From positions 40,201,917-40,265,916 of the forward strand of contig CM046298.1 in NCBI GenBank assembly GCA_025267735.1: DNA of 64,000 nucleotides, read 5' to 3'. The DNA is from Mactra quadrangularis (lineage: Eukaryota; Mollusca; Bivalvia; Venerida; Mactridae). This document shows, piece after piece, positions 12,420 through 24,237 of this stretch. Position 1 is the first letter of the stretch. The number at the start of each line of letters is the position of its first letter. Made by a program: the position numbers and the translations under genes. The notes beneath the pieces were generated by a model. That model made no database searches. It had not been told where the DNA came from and saw only the letters and a program-made list of their open reading frames with translations.

Positions 12420-12937
12420 GGTCAATAACAACAACAAAAACTTTTATTAATTGATTAAGGCCTCCGGCCCATTACATACATATGTTTCAAAATAGTAGTA
12501 TTATAAAGGTTCACCATGATAATAACAAATTATACAATTTACTATAGTTCGAACAAAAAACAAAACACTGTTTATAATAACTATATAATGAACTAACCCA
12601 CGACGAAGGATGCCCAGGATGCCTTTAAAATAAACAATTGTGATATGTTTTACTTGTGTCTTAGTTGTTGGTGTAATGGAAAGCGTTCTGCTATTACATG
12701 CATGATTTACCAAGTGGTGGTGGTTTATCAACCATGCTAATTTTGTTAAAATAAATTACACAAATTTTATTTTCCATACTGCCTACCCCTGAAATGAATG
12801 GTCTCATTTATAATGTTTACCTAAACACGTTTTGTTTTTTTGTACGCACTATAGTTGTAGAGTATTAAAGATAATGTATTATGCGATTTATTTAACCCCG
12901 AACTGATAAATATCTTTCACGGTCCATTCAACTCATT
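12420..12937. other. junction spacer between units 1 and 2
   Basis: Similarity to unit 2 stops near 12419. The following AACAACAACAAAAACTTTT and GGCCTCCGGCCC words look like the 3' untranslated tail of a non-LTR retrotransposon on the - strand, but no coding remnant is visible. The remainder is AT-rich with no feature seen. Confidence 0.4.
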
Positions 12938-12985
12938 GTAGTGGGGTCCGGACCCCCCTGAGCCCGCGCTGGATCCGCCTATGAC
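12938..12985. repeat. GC-tipped MITE end at the start of unit 2
   Basis: It carries GTGGGGTCCGGACCCCCC and CTGGATCCGCC followed by TATGACTTAT, as at 1-66. It marks the left edge of unit 2. Confidence 0.6.
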
Positions 12986-14534
12986 TTATTTATATATACA
13001 AAATTGATCATATTCTTTGATCATTTTGAAACTTACCAAGAGACTATACATACCTTATGTATACCAACATTCTATGTTAATATATAACTGTCCAATGTGT
13101 ATCACATTGAAATATAAACTTAGTTTCAAACTTATAGTTATGCCTCATCACTTGAAAAACTTATTATATTTGTGTATTTACTTCTCCAGAAAATGGAGGT
13201 TAAATAGATAAATAAAATAAATAAGTTGTATTCTTGAAACTGTCATTAGCGCACACATATAGACCCCGCTGATTTACATATCCACTACTGTACTCACGAT
13301 CGATAAATATAGTTGCCAGTATTTATGTTTAAGGATTATCAAACAAATGTTGAGAATTTAATTCAGCGGGGTTAATGTACGCGCCATTGACAGTTTAATA
13401 AAAATGATGTGTAATATATTATTTTATTTCTCCAAAAATCTAAAATTCGATCCAAGAAACCTACCACAAAATATACTATGATGTTGATTAACTAGGCAAA
13501 TCAAGTATTCGTAGCTTTGTCCCTTATCTTGATCATAATGATAAGTAGTAAAGACATTTTAAGGATAAAAATACTAATTGTTTTTAACATCTAACACCGA
13601 TTAAAGAGAGACAACTGTGGCATTAATAATGCGAAACAAAATAATAACGATTATCTTCCTTTAATTTACGAATTGGCCAAAGTGTACAATATTTTCGGCC
13701 CATATGTGATATCGATGAATATATTAAATTCCGATCGCTTGCAGGGCTCAGATCTAAGATTTTCAATGTTTCAAAACACAGACACAGTGCTATTGCTTTA
13801 CTTGGGATAGGTCTAAATCCCCCCAAAACCTAATAATTAATAGCTTAGCCCCCCAATATTTATAGCAGTTATAGTGATTGAGGTTCTTTATTTAATTTGT
13901 TTCACTAAATTGATTCATACATGTGTGCTTTTCGGCTTAATCAATTTTGCAAACATTTTTTGTATGGAACAAGATTCTCAAATGCAGTGTAAAGTTGAGC
14001 TTAAACAAAAGGAGTAATAATTCTAGTTTAAAGATAATCCATTGCATAATTACAGTATAACTAGTCGCAGAATTAGGAAAAACTGGATGGATTGCATAAA
14101 TACAGTTTTAGACAAAACCTGAGTTTATATTTAGTCTAATACTCAATAAAAATTAAACCTGCCATGAGGTAGTTTAAAGCCGGGTTTTAGAAATATATTA
14201 GTTTTGTAAGTTGCGAAAAGTGGCTCTCGCATTATGTTTGTTAATCATAAATAAGTATTACGTCATAGTCATGTGATTAATGAAATGCATTTGAATGTTT
14301 CTCAAAGGCTTATTGACATACTGTTGCAGTTATAAATTCTTTACTTCCTTTTTATATTTGAAAATGATAAATTTCAATATAATGCGCGATTATCTAAGAA
14401 ATTAACCTTCATAGTGAAACAAGTTCTCACAACCAAGATTAAAACAAGGAAGTGGCTTCTAAACAAGACTCGATCCAACACAGAGGGTACAAATCTACTT
14501 TCATAACTGATCTGCTTCAATCACACCTCAGAGT

Positions 14535-14934
14535 CAATCTCCGTAAACAGAGATCCTGTTCGACTCGCGTTGTCGTACTGGATCTCTACTTAGTCAATGC
14601 AATGTCACGTCGAGATGTACTTTGTGTAGACCAATCAATGCGTAGCTTTTATCTAGACGAAAATACAATTAATCACTTTTTGATTTCGTAATTTCTATTT
14701 CTAGAACAAGGTTTGCATGCAAATTTAACAGCGGTATTATTCATTCTGCGATTGGACAGCTCATTTCAAATTGCTTGACGTAGATGATGTAAACAAGTTA
14801 CGTATCATAACAATTCTGTCATGAATATTATGATAAGAAAAGGTCACCTGAACGTGACCTTCGTTTGGAAAAGGCCAGATCTAAATTAGCGAGTATGGGA
14901 GCGGTAAAATTTAGATCGGGTTTTAGTCAGATTG
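14535..14934. mobile_element. Mutator-like MITE, copy A
   Basis: 400 bp beginning CAATCTCCGTAAACAG and ending CAGATTG, flanked by ACCTCAGAGT and ACCTATGAGT (diverged target duplication). Unit 1 has the empty site at about 2450-2465. A second copy is at 26704-27102. Both contain AGGTCACCTGAACGTGACCT. The 9-10-bp duplication suggests a Mutator-like origin. Confidence 0.8.
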
Positions 14935-16137
14935 ACCTATGAGTGTGATATTGATGGAAAATCAATGAAATTTTTCCTCATAACTTATAAAATAGTTTAT
15001 GCTATTTCCCATGAAATTTTATTTCTAATTAAATTCTGATCGCTTGCTGCGAGCTTTAAGAGCTCAGATCTGAGAGTTTTTTAATATTGCAAAACACCTA
15101 CACAGTGCTATTGCTTGACTTGGGATAGGTCTAAATTTCCCCAAAACCGAAAAGTAACATTAATAATATAAGCTAAAATTAAAGAGAATAATTTTAATAA
15201 TGATAATTTGATGTAATTTTGGACTCACGCAGACACATTGTTGTTATGTTTATACACTATTTTGTACTGCTGCTAAATCTCGGTGAAGTACAGGTCGTAT
15301 TCTAGGTCATGCGTGTTTTTGTACTTTAAACAATGGACTTGCCCAGTAAATAGGTTAATAAGCTAATGCATGAACACCATTTTAATGATTTAAACATGCC
15401 TTTTTGATATTTAACATATATTTTAACTAGTGCATATGCACATTAAAATTTTATATAATGATGTGTTTATAAAATAAGTGTAAAATTACTAAACTATTAA
15501 TTTGAAGAAATAATTCACCCCTAAATATTGGTGTGTAATGAAACCGGCAATGTTTATATACGCAATGTTTACGTGGACGACCTGTACGTTTTGATTATCA
15601 CACTGTTGAGTAAAGTGTTACAAAACAACTTTCTTCATGGGGATGGTAAGAAGTAGCACTTGCGATATTATGTGGAAAACAGAGCTTAATAATTATATTT
15701 GTATTAATGCTTGTATGTGTATTTATTGAGCGCTATATACGTCATGTATTCAATAGATTAAACCCTGCAAGTTCTGATAACCATTATCATTCTGTAAAAA
15801 AGTCAGTCCCTGTATGATTTTTTTAATTTCAAAAATATAAAACATAAATGCCCATTCACATTTATTAACAATTATTAATACCAAAGCATTTCTTTTCAAT
15901 CACAATTCATCGAAACAAATTTGATGTTGAATAGAAAGGTGAGCTTGACTCATGATCTAATTTGTAACACAAATGCCTGTTTTGTCAGAAAAAAACCCAG
16001 AACAAAACTGGAAAAGCACAAAAGCAATAAAACTTAACGCAAGTTCACATTCAAAATTTTGGTCTAACAGAATCTATGCCATATCTTTAATATAATTAGG
16101 GGCATTTATCTACTTAAAAGGTTGAAAAGCATAACTA

Positions 16138-16772
16138 TAATAATAATAATAATACTTTTATTCCTCCACAATATAGGAGAGCAAAGAAACATTACAAGAT
16201 ATAACTACAAAGATAGTAAACACAGTTACATAGCACAAAGACAATTTACAGGTACATGTAAACATAAATAAATGCAAACAACATCATTCTACTATAGTTC
16301 AATTTGCCTCAAGTTCATTTACAGTAACACTTCAATACATCATCCAGATTTAAAATATTCAGTATATAAAATACATTCATGGTAAATCACCATACAACGG
16401 ATTTAGATATGATGAACACATTTTACAAGTGATCTTAGCAAGTTCTAAATATTTGAGACTACTAGTGCTTTGACATGTGGTAGTATCTAGAGACAGCAGT
16501 GACTCACAGCGGGGTCTCGGATCACTGAACATGGTGTTCATATAATAATGTATACCTAGAATATTTATACAATGGTCAATAATTGTATATCGCAATGACT
16601 CATTACTTGTACAAAAACAAAGCCAATGAGTGACAATATCGTAAGTAAGAAGAGAGCATTTTTCACATGTTCTTGGAAAATCCCTAGAGTAAAGCTTAAC
16701 TACAATAATAAATAGGTTTTTACATATAGGTAAGCAGCTGAAATGAGATTTGGCCATTTTCCATGTAAACTA
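16138..16772 (-). mobile_element. 5'-truncated LINE 3' end inserted in unit 2
   Basis: Reading on the - strand, an open stretch of 126 residues (16757-16377) resembles the C-terminal Cys/His-rich end of non-LTR retrotransposon polyproteins (CEKC...DIVTHWLCFC pattern). Then come a 3' UTR and a (TTA)n tail at 16138-16157. Unit 1 has the unfilled site GCATAACTACATG near 3260, giving a short target repeat of about 4-5 bp (AACTA). The insertion is therefore younger than the duplication. Confidence 0.75.
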
Positions 16773-18035
16773 CATCAACGTCCAAAAAAAAGTTTGATCG
16801 GAGCCTTCACCTGAGGAACCTAAAACATATATGTACCAAAGCTTTCTGACTGTGCAAGTAAACTGATGAAACATCATACATGTACAATACATTTATTAAT
16901 TTACTAATCCATCAATTAGATCGGGGATTATATATAGGAAATATTATTCAAGTACAGGTTAAAAAGTCAGTTGACATTGGTGGTACTTTTGGTATAATAC
17001 CACCTTTTCACACTCGCTTTTCAAGACAAGGTTAGGAAAAAAAACAATCGCACAAATAACCATGATTTTTATTTAAGAATGTCTATATTTGTATGTATCT
17101 GATAATTACATTATCGATCGATTTAAATTTTGTGCAAAAATTAACATCCAAGCACGGAATTCTTATGAAGAAGTGGTAACTTTTGGTGCAATGAAAACAA
17201 AAGCACTGTAATTTATCTAACCTGAAGACTAACTGTTACAGAATAAACAAAGCTGAAGGATTGTTATCCACTGGACAAGTAGTCTTAGGCTAGCTAAACC
17301 AAAACTAAACTTGAATCATGCAATTAAAAGAAACACTCGAGGCTAGTGAGTACTGGACTTAGACTTAAACTAGACTAAATGAAACTTAAATTATGCAATC
17401 GGCCCAAGTACTGTAACATTAGGAAACGTTTTCGCTTTGTTAAAATAAATCTCAACAAATTACACCCCCCTAATCTGAAAATTCTTCTTACGTGCCTGAC
17501 AATACAAAACAAAGAAAACAAACACGAGAAATACAAAACAAATTAAAATTTAAAGAAACAAAATTCATTATACATAATATATTCTAGTCTTCCACTGTAT
17601 CAAGTAAGATAGGCCACGTGAGATACACCATATGACCGACGCGATATAACTGAACTATAATGTTGAAATGCTGCGTTATGCATCAATATTACATTACGTA
17701 AAGATACGTTACCTAACTTTTGTACTTTATGTACTTTATATCTCCGATACCAGTTACCTCAAACCCATTAGCTAAGCATTTTTTTCAGTCAAACTTTGTC
17801 AAATTACGTTCACTGACATTTGACTAAATTATTCGAGGATAATCATGAGTAAAAACCTTATAAAATCATTTATTGAAAGTTCTCTGCTCGTTTTCGGCAA
17901 GTTCCCACTATTATTGCCATATTATCTCATCATTGAAGCAATCTGAATTGAATAAGTGTATTTCATAACCGGTAAATTTGAATGTAATCAAAACATAAAT
18001 ATGAATTTAAATAAAGTCGAAATGGAGAGAAAGGG

Positions 18036-18042
18036 TATAAAA
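18036..18042 (+). promoter_or_regulatory. TATA box of AChBP-like copy 2
   Basis: TATAAAA, 67 bp before the start codon, has the same AGGGTATAAAAAG context as copies 1 and 3. The 150-bp block upstream is nearly the same as in copy 1. Confidence 0.75.
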
Positions 18043-18108
18043 AGAAACGTCAGTACAACTTTATCACTCACTTGTTGAGGATTCAACGACCACGAAATAA
18101 CTTGGAAA

Positions 18109-21100
18109 ATGGAAACTATTGTATCAACATGGTTTGGGCTGTTAATGCTGATTGCTATAAGCAGCTTATCAGGTAGGTTCTTCACGTCAATATTTCTGTT
18201 AATTGATTTTGTTTTTAGTATTATTTCGTGTAAGTGAATAAACTTCTATGTTATGGTACATAAACATGTTTATTACTTTTATACCGAATTTCTTTGTTTT
18301 CAAATACAAATTATATTACGCGATGTTATTTTCGACATGTTTGGTTCATGGTGCTTTAAATCGCTCGTCTGACCATTCTTAACCAACACCATAACGGCCT
18401 GTCAACTTATTCATTGTTCAGAAAGAGTCTTACATGTAAATTATGTTTTGCCGATTTAGTTAATTTTTAATTCTATTAACAAATCACTGTATTACCTTTT
18501 TGTTTTTGATATTTTTGAAAGCTATAGAGATATATGTATTTATCTTACCTCGTACAGAATACTCGTTTTTCTTTGGCCGAGAGAGGTCACGTGCTGACCA
18601 TGTATTATCCCATATTAGGTCAGTAGATTCTAATATCCAGTCAGTAACAAAATTTATAAATGATAGCGCTGACGAAACCTTATTTTTCTACTCCAAAATA
18701 TTCAGATGGGGGTACTCGGTAAGATAAATTCGTTACACAGTCAGTTACTGACCGGATACGGTGTGATACCGGGTCAGTGAATAAATATTGGGCTCGAGCT
18801 ACGCTCTCACCCAATATTAATTTACTGACCCGGTATCACACCGTATCCGGTCAGTAACTGACTGTGTAACTAATAATACATATGCTCAACTGTCCTTGTT
18901 ACCTAGTTTCGTGAAGTTCCAAATATATATGTCATTGTTCAAATACCAGTGACAGCTAGGGCGTGTTTGATTCGCGAGATTAGAGTAATCGGAGTACTCC
19001 GATCACTGAAAAATTGAATCAAACGTTTCAGATCACACGCGCTCGGAGTACTCCGAATACACCTGCCTTTTAGGAGGAGTAAGCGGAGTACGACGTAATT
19101 AAGATGGTGGAAAAGAGACCCATGTTTGCATAAGAGGGTTGCAAATGTTGTTTATGACCATATTTTAACATATTTTGTGTCAGATCGTCATCTTACTCTT
19201 TTGATGAAATGTTGTCAACTAAAAAAAAGCATCCTGTAACCTTTTCCACCAATCTTGTGTTTTGCTACAAAATTGGGAATTTTCATTCATCGGTGCTCGC
19301 AGAGTAGACCGGAGTACTCGGAGTAGACTGAATCAAACACGCCCCTAGTTACGGCATGTTGCAAATAGAATTCTAAATACTGATGCATTCTTTCACAGTA
19401 GTCAAGGGTATCTGAAATATTATGTCTACATTTCTTTGTTTCTTATGCTGCCTTTAAGCCGTGTTATCATTCTTAGGTAGCTTTGCTTTAGTCTGGTTCA
19501 GTTCCATTTATAAGTTTAATTGAGTATTAAGTACTAAGTATATCCACGAATTTATGATGTAAAGTTTAAAAAGCAAACAAAAAACATATTAGGGAATTCT
19601 TGTCACTTAAACTAACTCTTCGAATTAGCAATAAAACCATTCTATATTATTAATAATGATAACCTTGTTCTGCAGAATGTAGGAAGGATGTATACTTCAA
19701 TGTCGAAGACATAATTATATTGATGACAATCATTTTTTTGCTATATTTTCCAGCTGTTATGGGTTTTGATGGTGGTAACCTTGGTGGATATGAAGATCGA
19801 GAAAGACTAACCCGTGATATCATGAGTCATTACGATAAATCTCTAGAACCATTTGACAATGAAGGAACCGTGCGAGTTAATCATTCAATGAGCAAAGCTA
19901 CTCTTGTTTCTTTAGTAAGTGTGTTCTTTTTGTTATGGTCTTTTTTTATCACGGACATTTGTAAGATAGGTCATTCGTAATACCTCGGCGATAGCTTGGA
20001 TGGGCCGGTCTAAAAACCAATAGATTTGCTCAAAACTTGCTAATTCCAAAATAAAGTTATCTCTTTTCGTTGATTTGATATTGCCTTTCATTGTGTATAC
20101 TACGATTTATTCAAGTGTCGAAGTATCAGCTCCTTGTATATCGTCAAATCCTAAATAAGCAATCGAATTGTATCATTTAAAATCCGATAGGTACAATTAC
20201 TTGTCAAAATTGCAGAAAACCGAAACCTCGTGTGAAGTGGTACAAAAAGGTCTCTTGCGAGTGTGTAAATATATTCTAATGTCTTAACCTGGTCACGTTT
20301 CCTTTTTTACCAATCCGTATAATACAGGTCCATGATATAATTCAGCATCTTATGATAACAGACACACTACATATACGTGTATAATGAAATTATGGAATGG
20401 ATCAAGTAAGATTGTTAAAATTGTAGTTATCATCTGAAAGAATTCGATAAAATAAAAAAACATTTTAAAACATCTTTAGATATATACGATCAAAGTTGAT
20501 GTATTTTTGTGCTAATGTAAAATCATAAGAAACAATGGTTCATCGATTGTTTGATTAATGTTTTTAACTAAGCTCAAATTCAAATATATGCATTTAATTC
20601 TATCAGACGTTCAAATTGCTGCAAATCGCAAGCCAGTATCATTGTATATTAATCTTAATTATATTATTATTTCAGGAAAAGGGCATTATGGAAATCTCAT
20701 TTTGGAATGAAATGACGTGGACTGATCCAAGACTTGCATGGAATTCTTCGCTATATGGTGGTGTTACGAAATTGGACATACAAAGATCTAATATATGGAA
20801 CCCCGATTTCTATGTAATAGAAAGGTATGTTTTTATGCAAGCCAGTAATGTAAATTTGTTATATGGTTTCTCAATCAAATGTATCAAAGATTACTTGAAT
20901 ATCCAATAAATGCCATAAATAGGATAACTGACAGTCGCAATATAATAAGTAAAATGTTTATACGAGTAATAATACGTGATGCTCCAAGTATAATTTACAT
21001 TGATCCCTATGTGTCTTTATAGTTCAGTGGATAACTTATGCTCGTTTGTAAACCAGTTTTATTTTAGTGATACACAAACATCAATTGTTTTAATGATGAA

Positions 21101-21613
21101 CAAACACAAAATGAATTAAATTATGTTTGCCCACTTATTCATTAAACCATTTGCGTTTAATGTGAAGCCATCTTCGAAGATGTCTTCGTCCTCAAAACAT
21201 ATACATTTACCGTAGTCTTAACAGGAGATTTCACGTTTTCATTTTATTTGCATTTCAGTGTCGATCCATACAATGGCTTCCCAAATAATGACATTTATGC
21301 CGTAATAGACAAAACTGGTCAAGTTATCGTTATACCACCGGAGTTTTTGAAAGTAGCATGTCCTTATAATGAGAAAGACCTCTACGTAAACAACCTTGTG
21401 GTCTGCAGCATGAAGTTTTCTGTCTGGGTACATTCTTGCAATGAAATAGATCCTCACCCAATGGCTGCTCATCTCGATGACGTAACATCTCTTGATAACA
21501 GATGGGAAATTGTGTCAAGTGAAGTTGCCAGAAATGAGATGAAATATGAGTGCTGCCCTGATACCTACTGTGACGTCACATACAAGTTTACCCTCAAACG
21601 AGTTGACTTATAA
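18109..21613 (+). CDS. acetylcholine-binding-protein-like secreted protein, copy 2
   Basis: Coding exons 18109-18172, 19754-19914, 20676-20824 and 21259-21613 have lengths and phases identical to copy 1 and give 242 residues with a signal peptide (METIVSTWFGLLMLIAISS). Kept landmarks are the loop D Trp (W85), the loop B Trp (W181), and loop C Tyr-x-Cys-Cys-x-x-x-Tyr (YECCPDTY). The Cys loop spans C159/C174 and the extra cysteines are C185 and C229. The loop A position is Ile123 in place of Tyr. The chain ends at FTLKRVDL with no transmembrane helix, so it is soluble and secreted, like AChBP. Compared with copy 1, the 2.1-kb intron 2 insertion is missing and intron 1 carries a different palindrome insert. 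Function is inferred from the family; which ligand it binds is unknown. Confidence 0.9.
18538..18729. mobile_element. TIR module next to the intron 1 palindrome of copy 2
   Basis: ATTTATCTTACCTCGTAC at 18538-18555 is matched in inverse by GTACTCGGTAAGATAAAT at 18712-18729. The module of about 190 bp abuts the long palindrome and, together with it, replaces the unrelated copy 1 insert at the same intron position. Confidence 0.6.
18732..18870. repeat. 139-bp long palindrome (hairpin) in intron 1 of copy 2
   Basis: Arms of about 63 bp (GTTACACAGTCAGTTACTG ... CAGTAACTGACTGTGTAAC) are nearly perfect. On the - strand the tip reads GGG-TGAG-AGC-GTA-GCT-CGAG-CCC. The arms share nothing with the 5246-5389 palindrome, yet the tip design is the same. 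Confidence 0.9.
18959..19344. mobile_element. PIF/Harbinger-like MITE, copy in unit 2
   Basis: 386 bp with perfect 15-bp ends GGGCGTGTTTGATTC/GAATCAAACACGCCC and CTA on both sides. It is orthologous to 5963-6347 and absent from copy 3, so it was inserted between the two duplication events. Confidence 0.85.
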
Positions 21614-22136
21614 TCACTGAAGTACCATACCTTCCTGCAACGTTGTAACTTGAATAATCCGAACATTAAAAATCAGAATCTTTTCAATTTTGAATTAATG
21701 TTTTACACATTCTGCACAGTTTGTTTAGCGTGGAAACGACTCGAACAAACGGAACAATCTGAACAATTTTTCTATTCCAAAGTGTTGGGACTTTTCATGC
21801 CACACTGCAAAGATAAGATAATAGTAGATTGTATAAAAATTAATAATGCTACTTTTTTCTGCGTACACGTATACATGCTAATTTTTATAAATGTACATGC
21901 AGTTTCAGCTACACGTTTATCGCTGTTGCTTTTTTAACCGTCTGAAACGTTACATTATTGCTGATTTATCTTCTTAACATTTAACTTTATACCTGATCTT
22001 AAGTTTAAACTTGTTTTCTCAAATAGTGACCTTTGTTGAACAATTTTAAAGTTTGATTTACCATTGTATAAGTTGTGGTTTATACCCAGTTTAATGCATT
22101 ATATCTCCTTGTATATGCTTTCTCACAATAAAACTG

Positions 22137-22142
22137 CAAATG
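22137..22142 (+). terminator. polyadenylation signal, AChBP-like copy 2
   Basis: AATAAA in the CTCACAATAAAACTGC context shared with copy 1, about 525 bp after the stop codon. Confidence 0.7.
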
Positions 22143-22249
22143 CATAGTTAGATTATCTTTTTACATTGTGGAGTATTTACTGCTATAAACTAACTGTTTG
22201 GCATTTATAAAACTCTCACACCAGTTACTTCACACTTGGCTATTTTAAA

Positions 22250-23165
22250 TAAAAGTGGCAAAATTTTACCACAGGGAACATCAAGATGTATCAACCTCAC
22301 ATTTGTCCCAATAGATTGATGTAAGAACAAACAATAATAAATTGCATCTGTGAAAAAAACCTGAGCGTATCCTTTCAAATGTACATGTACATGCCAATGT
22401 TGCTTTCAGACACATAAAAAAGTTTACCAAAACAATTGCTCCGAGGGTTTTGAGCATTCACCATAACCATAATCGCGGCCAATCAGATGAAGTAACGCTT
22501 TCGGGGAGTTTGAACATTGACAAATTATATCGGCACAATCCCTTTCAGGCTATAATATTAAGCGAGTATTGCTCAATACGTCGTGAAGAAGTTGCTCCTG
22601 CTGAGATAGGGAAACACATATAGTTGACGTAAGATTATAATCAATGTTCATAAAAGTTTGATCAGAGAATCTTATGTCACCAAATACCAGTACTAATATC
22701 AGCAATGAACTTTTGTCAATTTTTTTTATATGATGAATTGATCATGTTACCAAATGCTACGAATCCAAACTTAAGCATTCATGACTTTCAAAGTCATAAA
22801 TATCATGAACAATACTCTAAACATTGCGTCGCAAACTTACTGTCAACATCTTGATTTGCTTATAAAGGTCAACACTCAGCCAAATATGACAAACGCCAAA
22901 AACTATATCTAATAGCGTATGCATTCGTAATCGTTTAGATGACTAAGTGGAGAAATAATTGCCGTTACAATCGACATCATATAGTAAACGATTAAAGTGC
23001 TAAGAAAAGACAAGAGTAGTGTGTCTTGTAGTATTACATAATAAATGTATACAAATATTAAAATATGGATTGATGAGTAGTTGAACATCAGTATGTATGC
23101 ATGGGATGTAACCTACATTTCCAAATAATATATCACTAATTTTGATAACTTCTTTTTATATGTTG
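22250..23165 (+). repeat. remnant of the Cys-rich gene's 5' flank behind copy 2
   Basis: Blocks such as CGTATGCATTCGTAATCGTTT and AGTAAACGATTAAAG align with 28600-29727, the region leading into exon 1 of the Cys-rich gene. The match fades exactly where that gene's ATG would be (ACAAATTTGAAG here, ACAAATATGAAT there), so no exon follows. There is no gene in this stretch. Confidence 0.65.
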
Positions 23166-23389
23166 TTACAAATTTGAAGTTTTCTTTCGATTCAATGAGT
23201 TTCATTGATGAAAATGTGGAAGAGAAAGCATATGATTTCAAAGCAATAAAAACCAAACAATACTAAAACTAAACATAATTATTAATAAGAGAAGTATTTT
23301 TTATACATAGGGCTGCTATTTTTCTCGTATATCTTTGTTTAAAGTAAGAAAGGGAAAGTGCGGTGGACCACTAACAGCCGCGATATGAC

Positions 23390-23797
23390 CATTCTCGTAC
23401 CTGTTTGTTTGCTTGTTTGTTTTGTTGGGTTTAACGCCGTAGCAACACATTTTATAGGTCATATAACGGCGGTCAGTCAACCTACTCACTCCTCCTGGAA
23501 AGGCTAAATCTCTGGATTTAGCTGTTGACCAACTACTAAGCACATACTTTCGTCAGTGACTGACAACTGCCCTACATAATTAAAATTCATTGGTAGGAGG
23601 GAGAATGGCCGTAGAAATAATTTCATGACCAAGCTTCACGAAAGTATGCCCCGCCCGGGAATCGAATCCACGACCCCTCGATCAGTAGACTTGCGTGCTA
23701 CCAACTGAGCTAGCCGGGCGGCTTTTCTCGTACCAAGAGGTGATCAAAATCCTTAATCTAATGTTAGATCGAGATTCTTGATAAACTATGGAGAATG
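23390..23797. mobile_element. CATTCTCGTACC foldback MITE, copy b, split by a SINE
   Basis: The MITE starts CATTCTCGTACC at 23390 and ends GAGAATG at 23797, with the 9-bp direct repeat CGATATGAC on both sides (23381-23389 and 23798-23806). Its right half holds the inverted pair CTTAATCTAATG/TTAGATCGAGATTCTTG. A SINE interrupts it at 23402-23724. Confidence 0.8.
23402..23724 (-). mobile_element. tRNA-derived SINE, complete, - strand
   Basis: Read on the - strand it starts GCCGCCCGGCTAGCTCAGTT, with a clear A box and B box (GATTCGATTCC), then a body with TAAATCTCTGGATTTAG (in inverse) and a tail CGTTAAACCCAAC followed by (CAAA)n-like repeats. It is flanked by the 10-bp target repeat TTCTCGTACC (23392-23401, 23725-23734). 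Relatives are at 34726-35020 and partial ones near 24641-24700 and 39430-39650. Confidence 0.9.
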
Positions 23798-24165
23798 CGA
23801 TATGACCAAAACATAATGTTGATATTTTGCGTTAAGCACGAAGTTTTACATTACATAAAAATATTACTACTGTTCTGAAATTTATATGTACATAAAAAAC
23901 TCAAATACTTCGTTGACCTTAAAACATATTAACTACTCTGTTTTATGGACTGTCACATTGAGTCAAATGATGTCAAAGTATTGTTCACTTTGACATTTAG
24001 CTAAACTGCCTGGCCAAGCATAATCATGTGTAAATACCTTATTAAACATTTATTGTAACGTTCCCAGCTGATTTTGGCAAGTTCTCACTATTACTGCCTT
24101 ATTAAGTCTGCTTCGAAACTACCTGAAATGAATTTGTGAATTACATAATAAGTGGATGGAAAGGG

Positions 24166-24172
24166 TATAAAA
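24166..24172 (+). promoter_or_regulatory. TATA box of AChBP-like copy 3
   Basis: TATAAAA in the context AAGGGTATAAAAAG, 66 bp before the start codon. The block upstream (24000-24110, with GCATAATCATG, GGCAAGTTC and CACTATTA) is the only flank clearly shared with copies 1 and 2, which points to regulatory constraint. Confidence 0.75.
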
Positions 24173-24237
24173 AGTAACGTCCGGACAGCTTCAACACTCA
24201 GTGTTGAGGATTCAACGGGCACGGAAAAAATTGGAAA

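Larger units (their letters stand above)
55..12420 (+). repeat. segmental duplication unit 1 (contains AChBP-like copy 1)
   Basis: Stretches of this unit align with unit 2 (12972-23165) in the same order: 70-780 with 12985-13695, 2325-2450 with 14395-14525, 2460-4740 with parts of 15030-18030, then the whole gene and its 3' flank to about 12420. Differences are mostly discrete insertions or losses. The segment 785-2460 (tRNA-like sequence, short repeats and GA tract) has no counterpart at that point in unit 2. The non-genic part 2000-4500 is AT-rich, with no gene that I can see. Confidence 0.75.
12972..23165 (+). repeat. segmental duplication unit 2 (contains AChBP-like copy 2)
   Basis: Aligns in blocks with unit 1 and, from the gene 3' end onward (22250-23165), with 28400-29727 behind copy 3. 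Blocks matching 2460-2600 and 3960-4090 of unit 1 occur near 13700-14010 as well as in their expected places (near 15030 and 17400), so this unit was rearranged. Non-genic stretches 14940-16130 and 16780-17980 are AT-rich duplicated flank with no gene seen. Confidence 0.7.

Noticed and set aside
16377..16757. 126-codon - strand frame as a host gene
   Set aside because: It is the end of a LINE polyprotein inserted after the duplication (empty site in unit 1).
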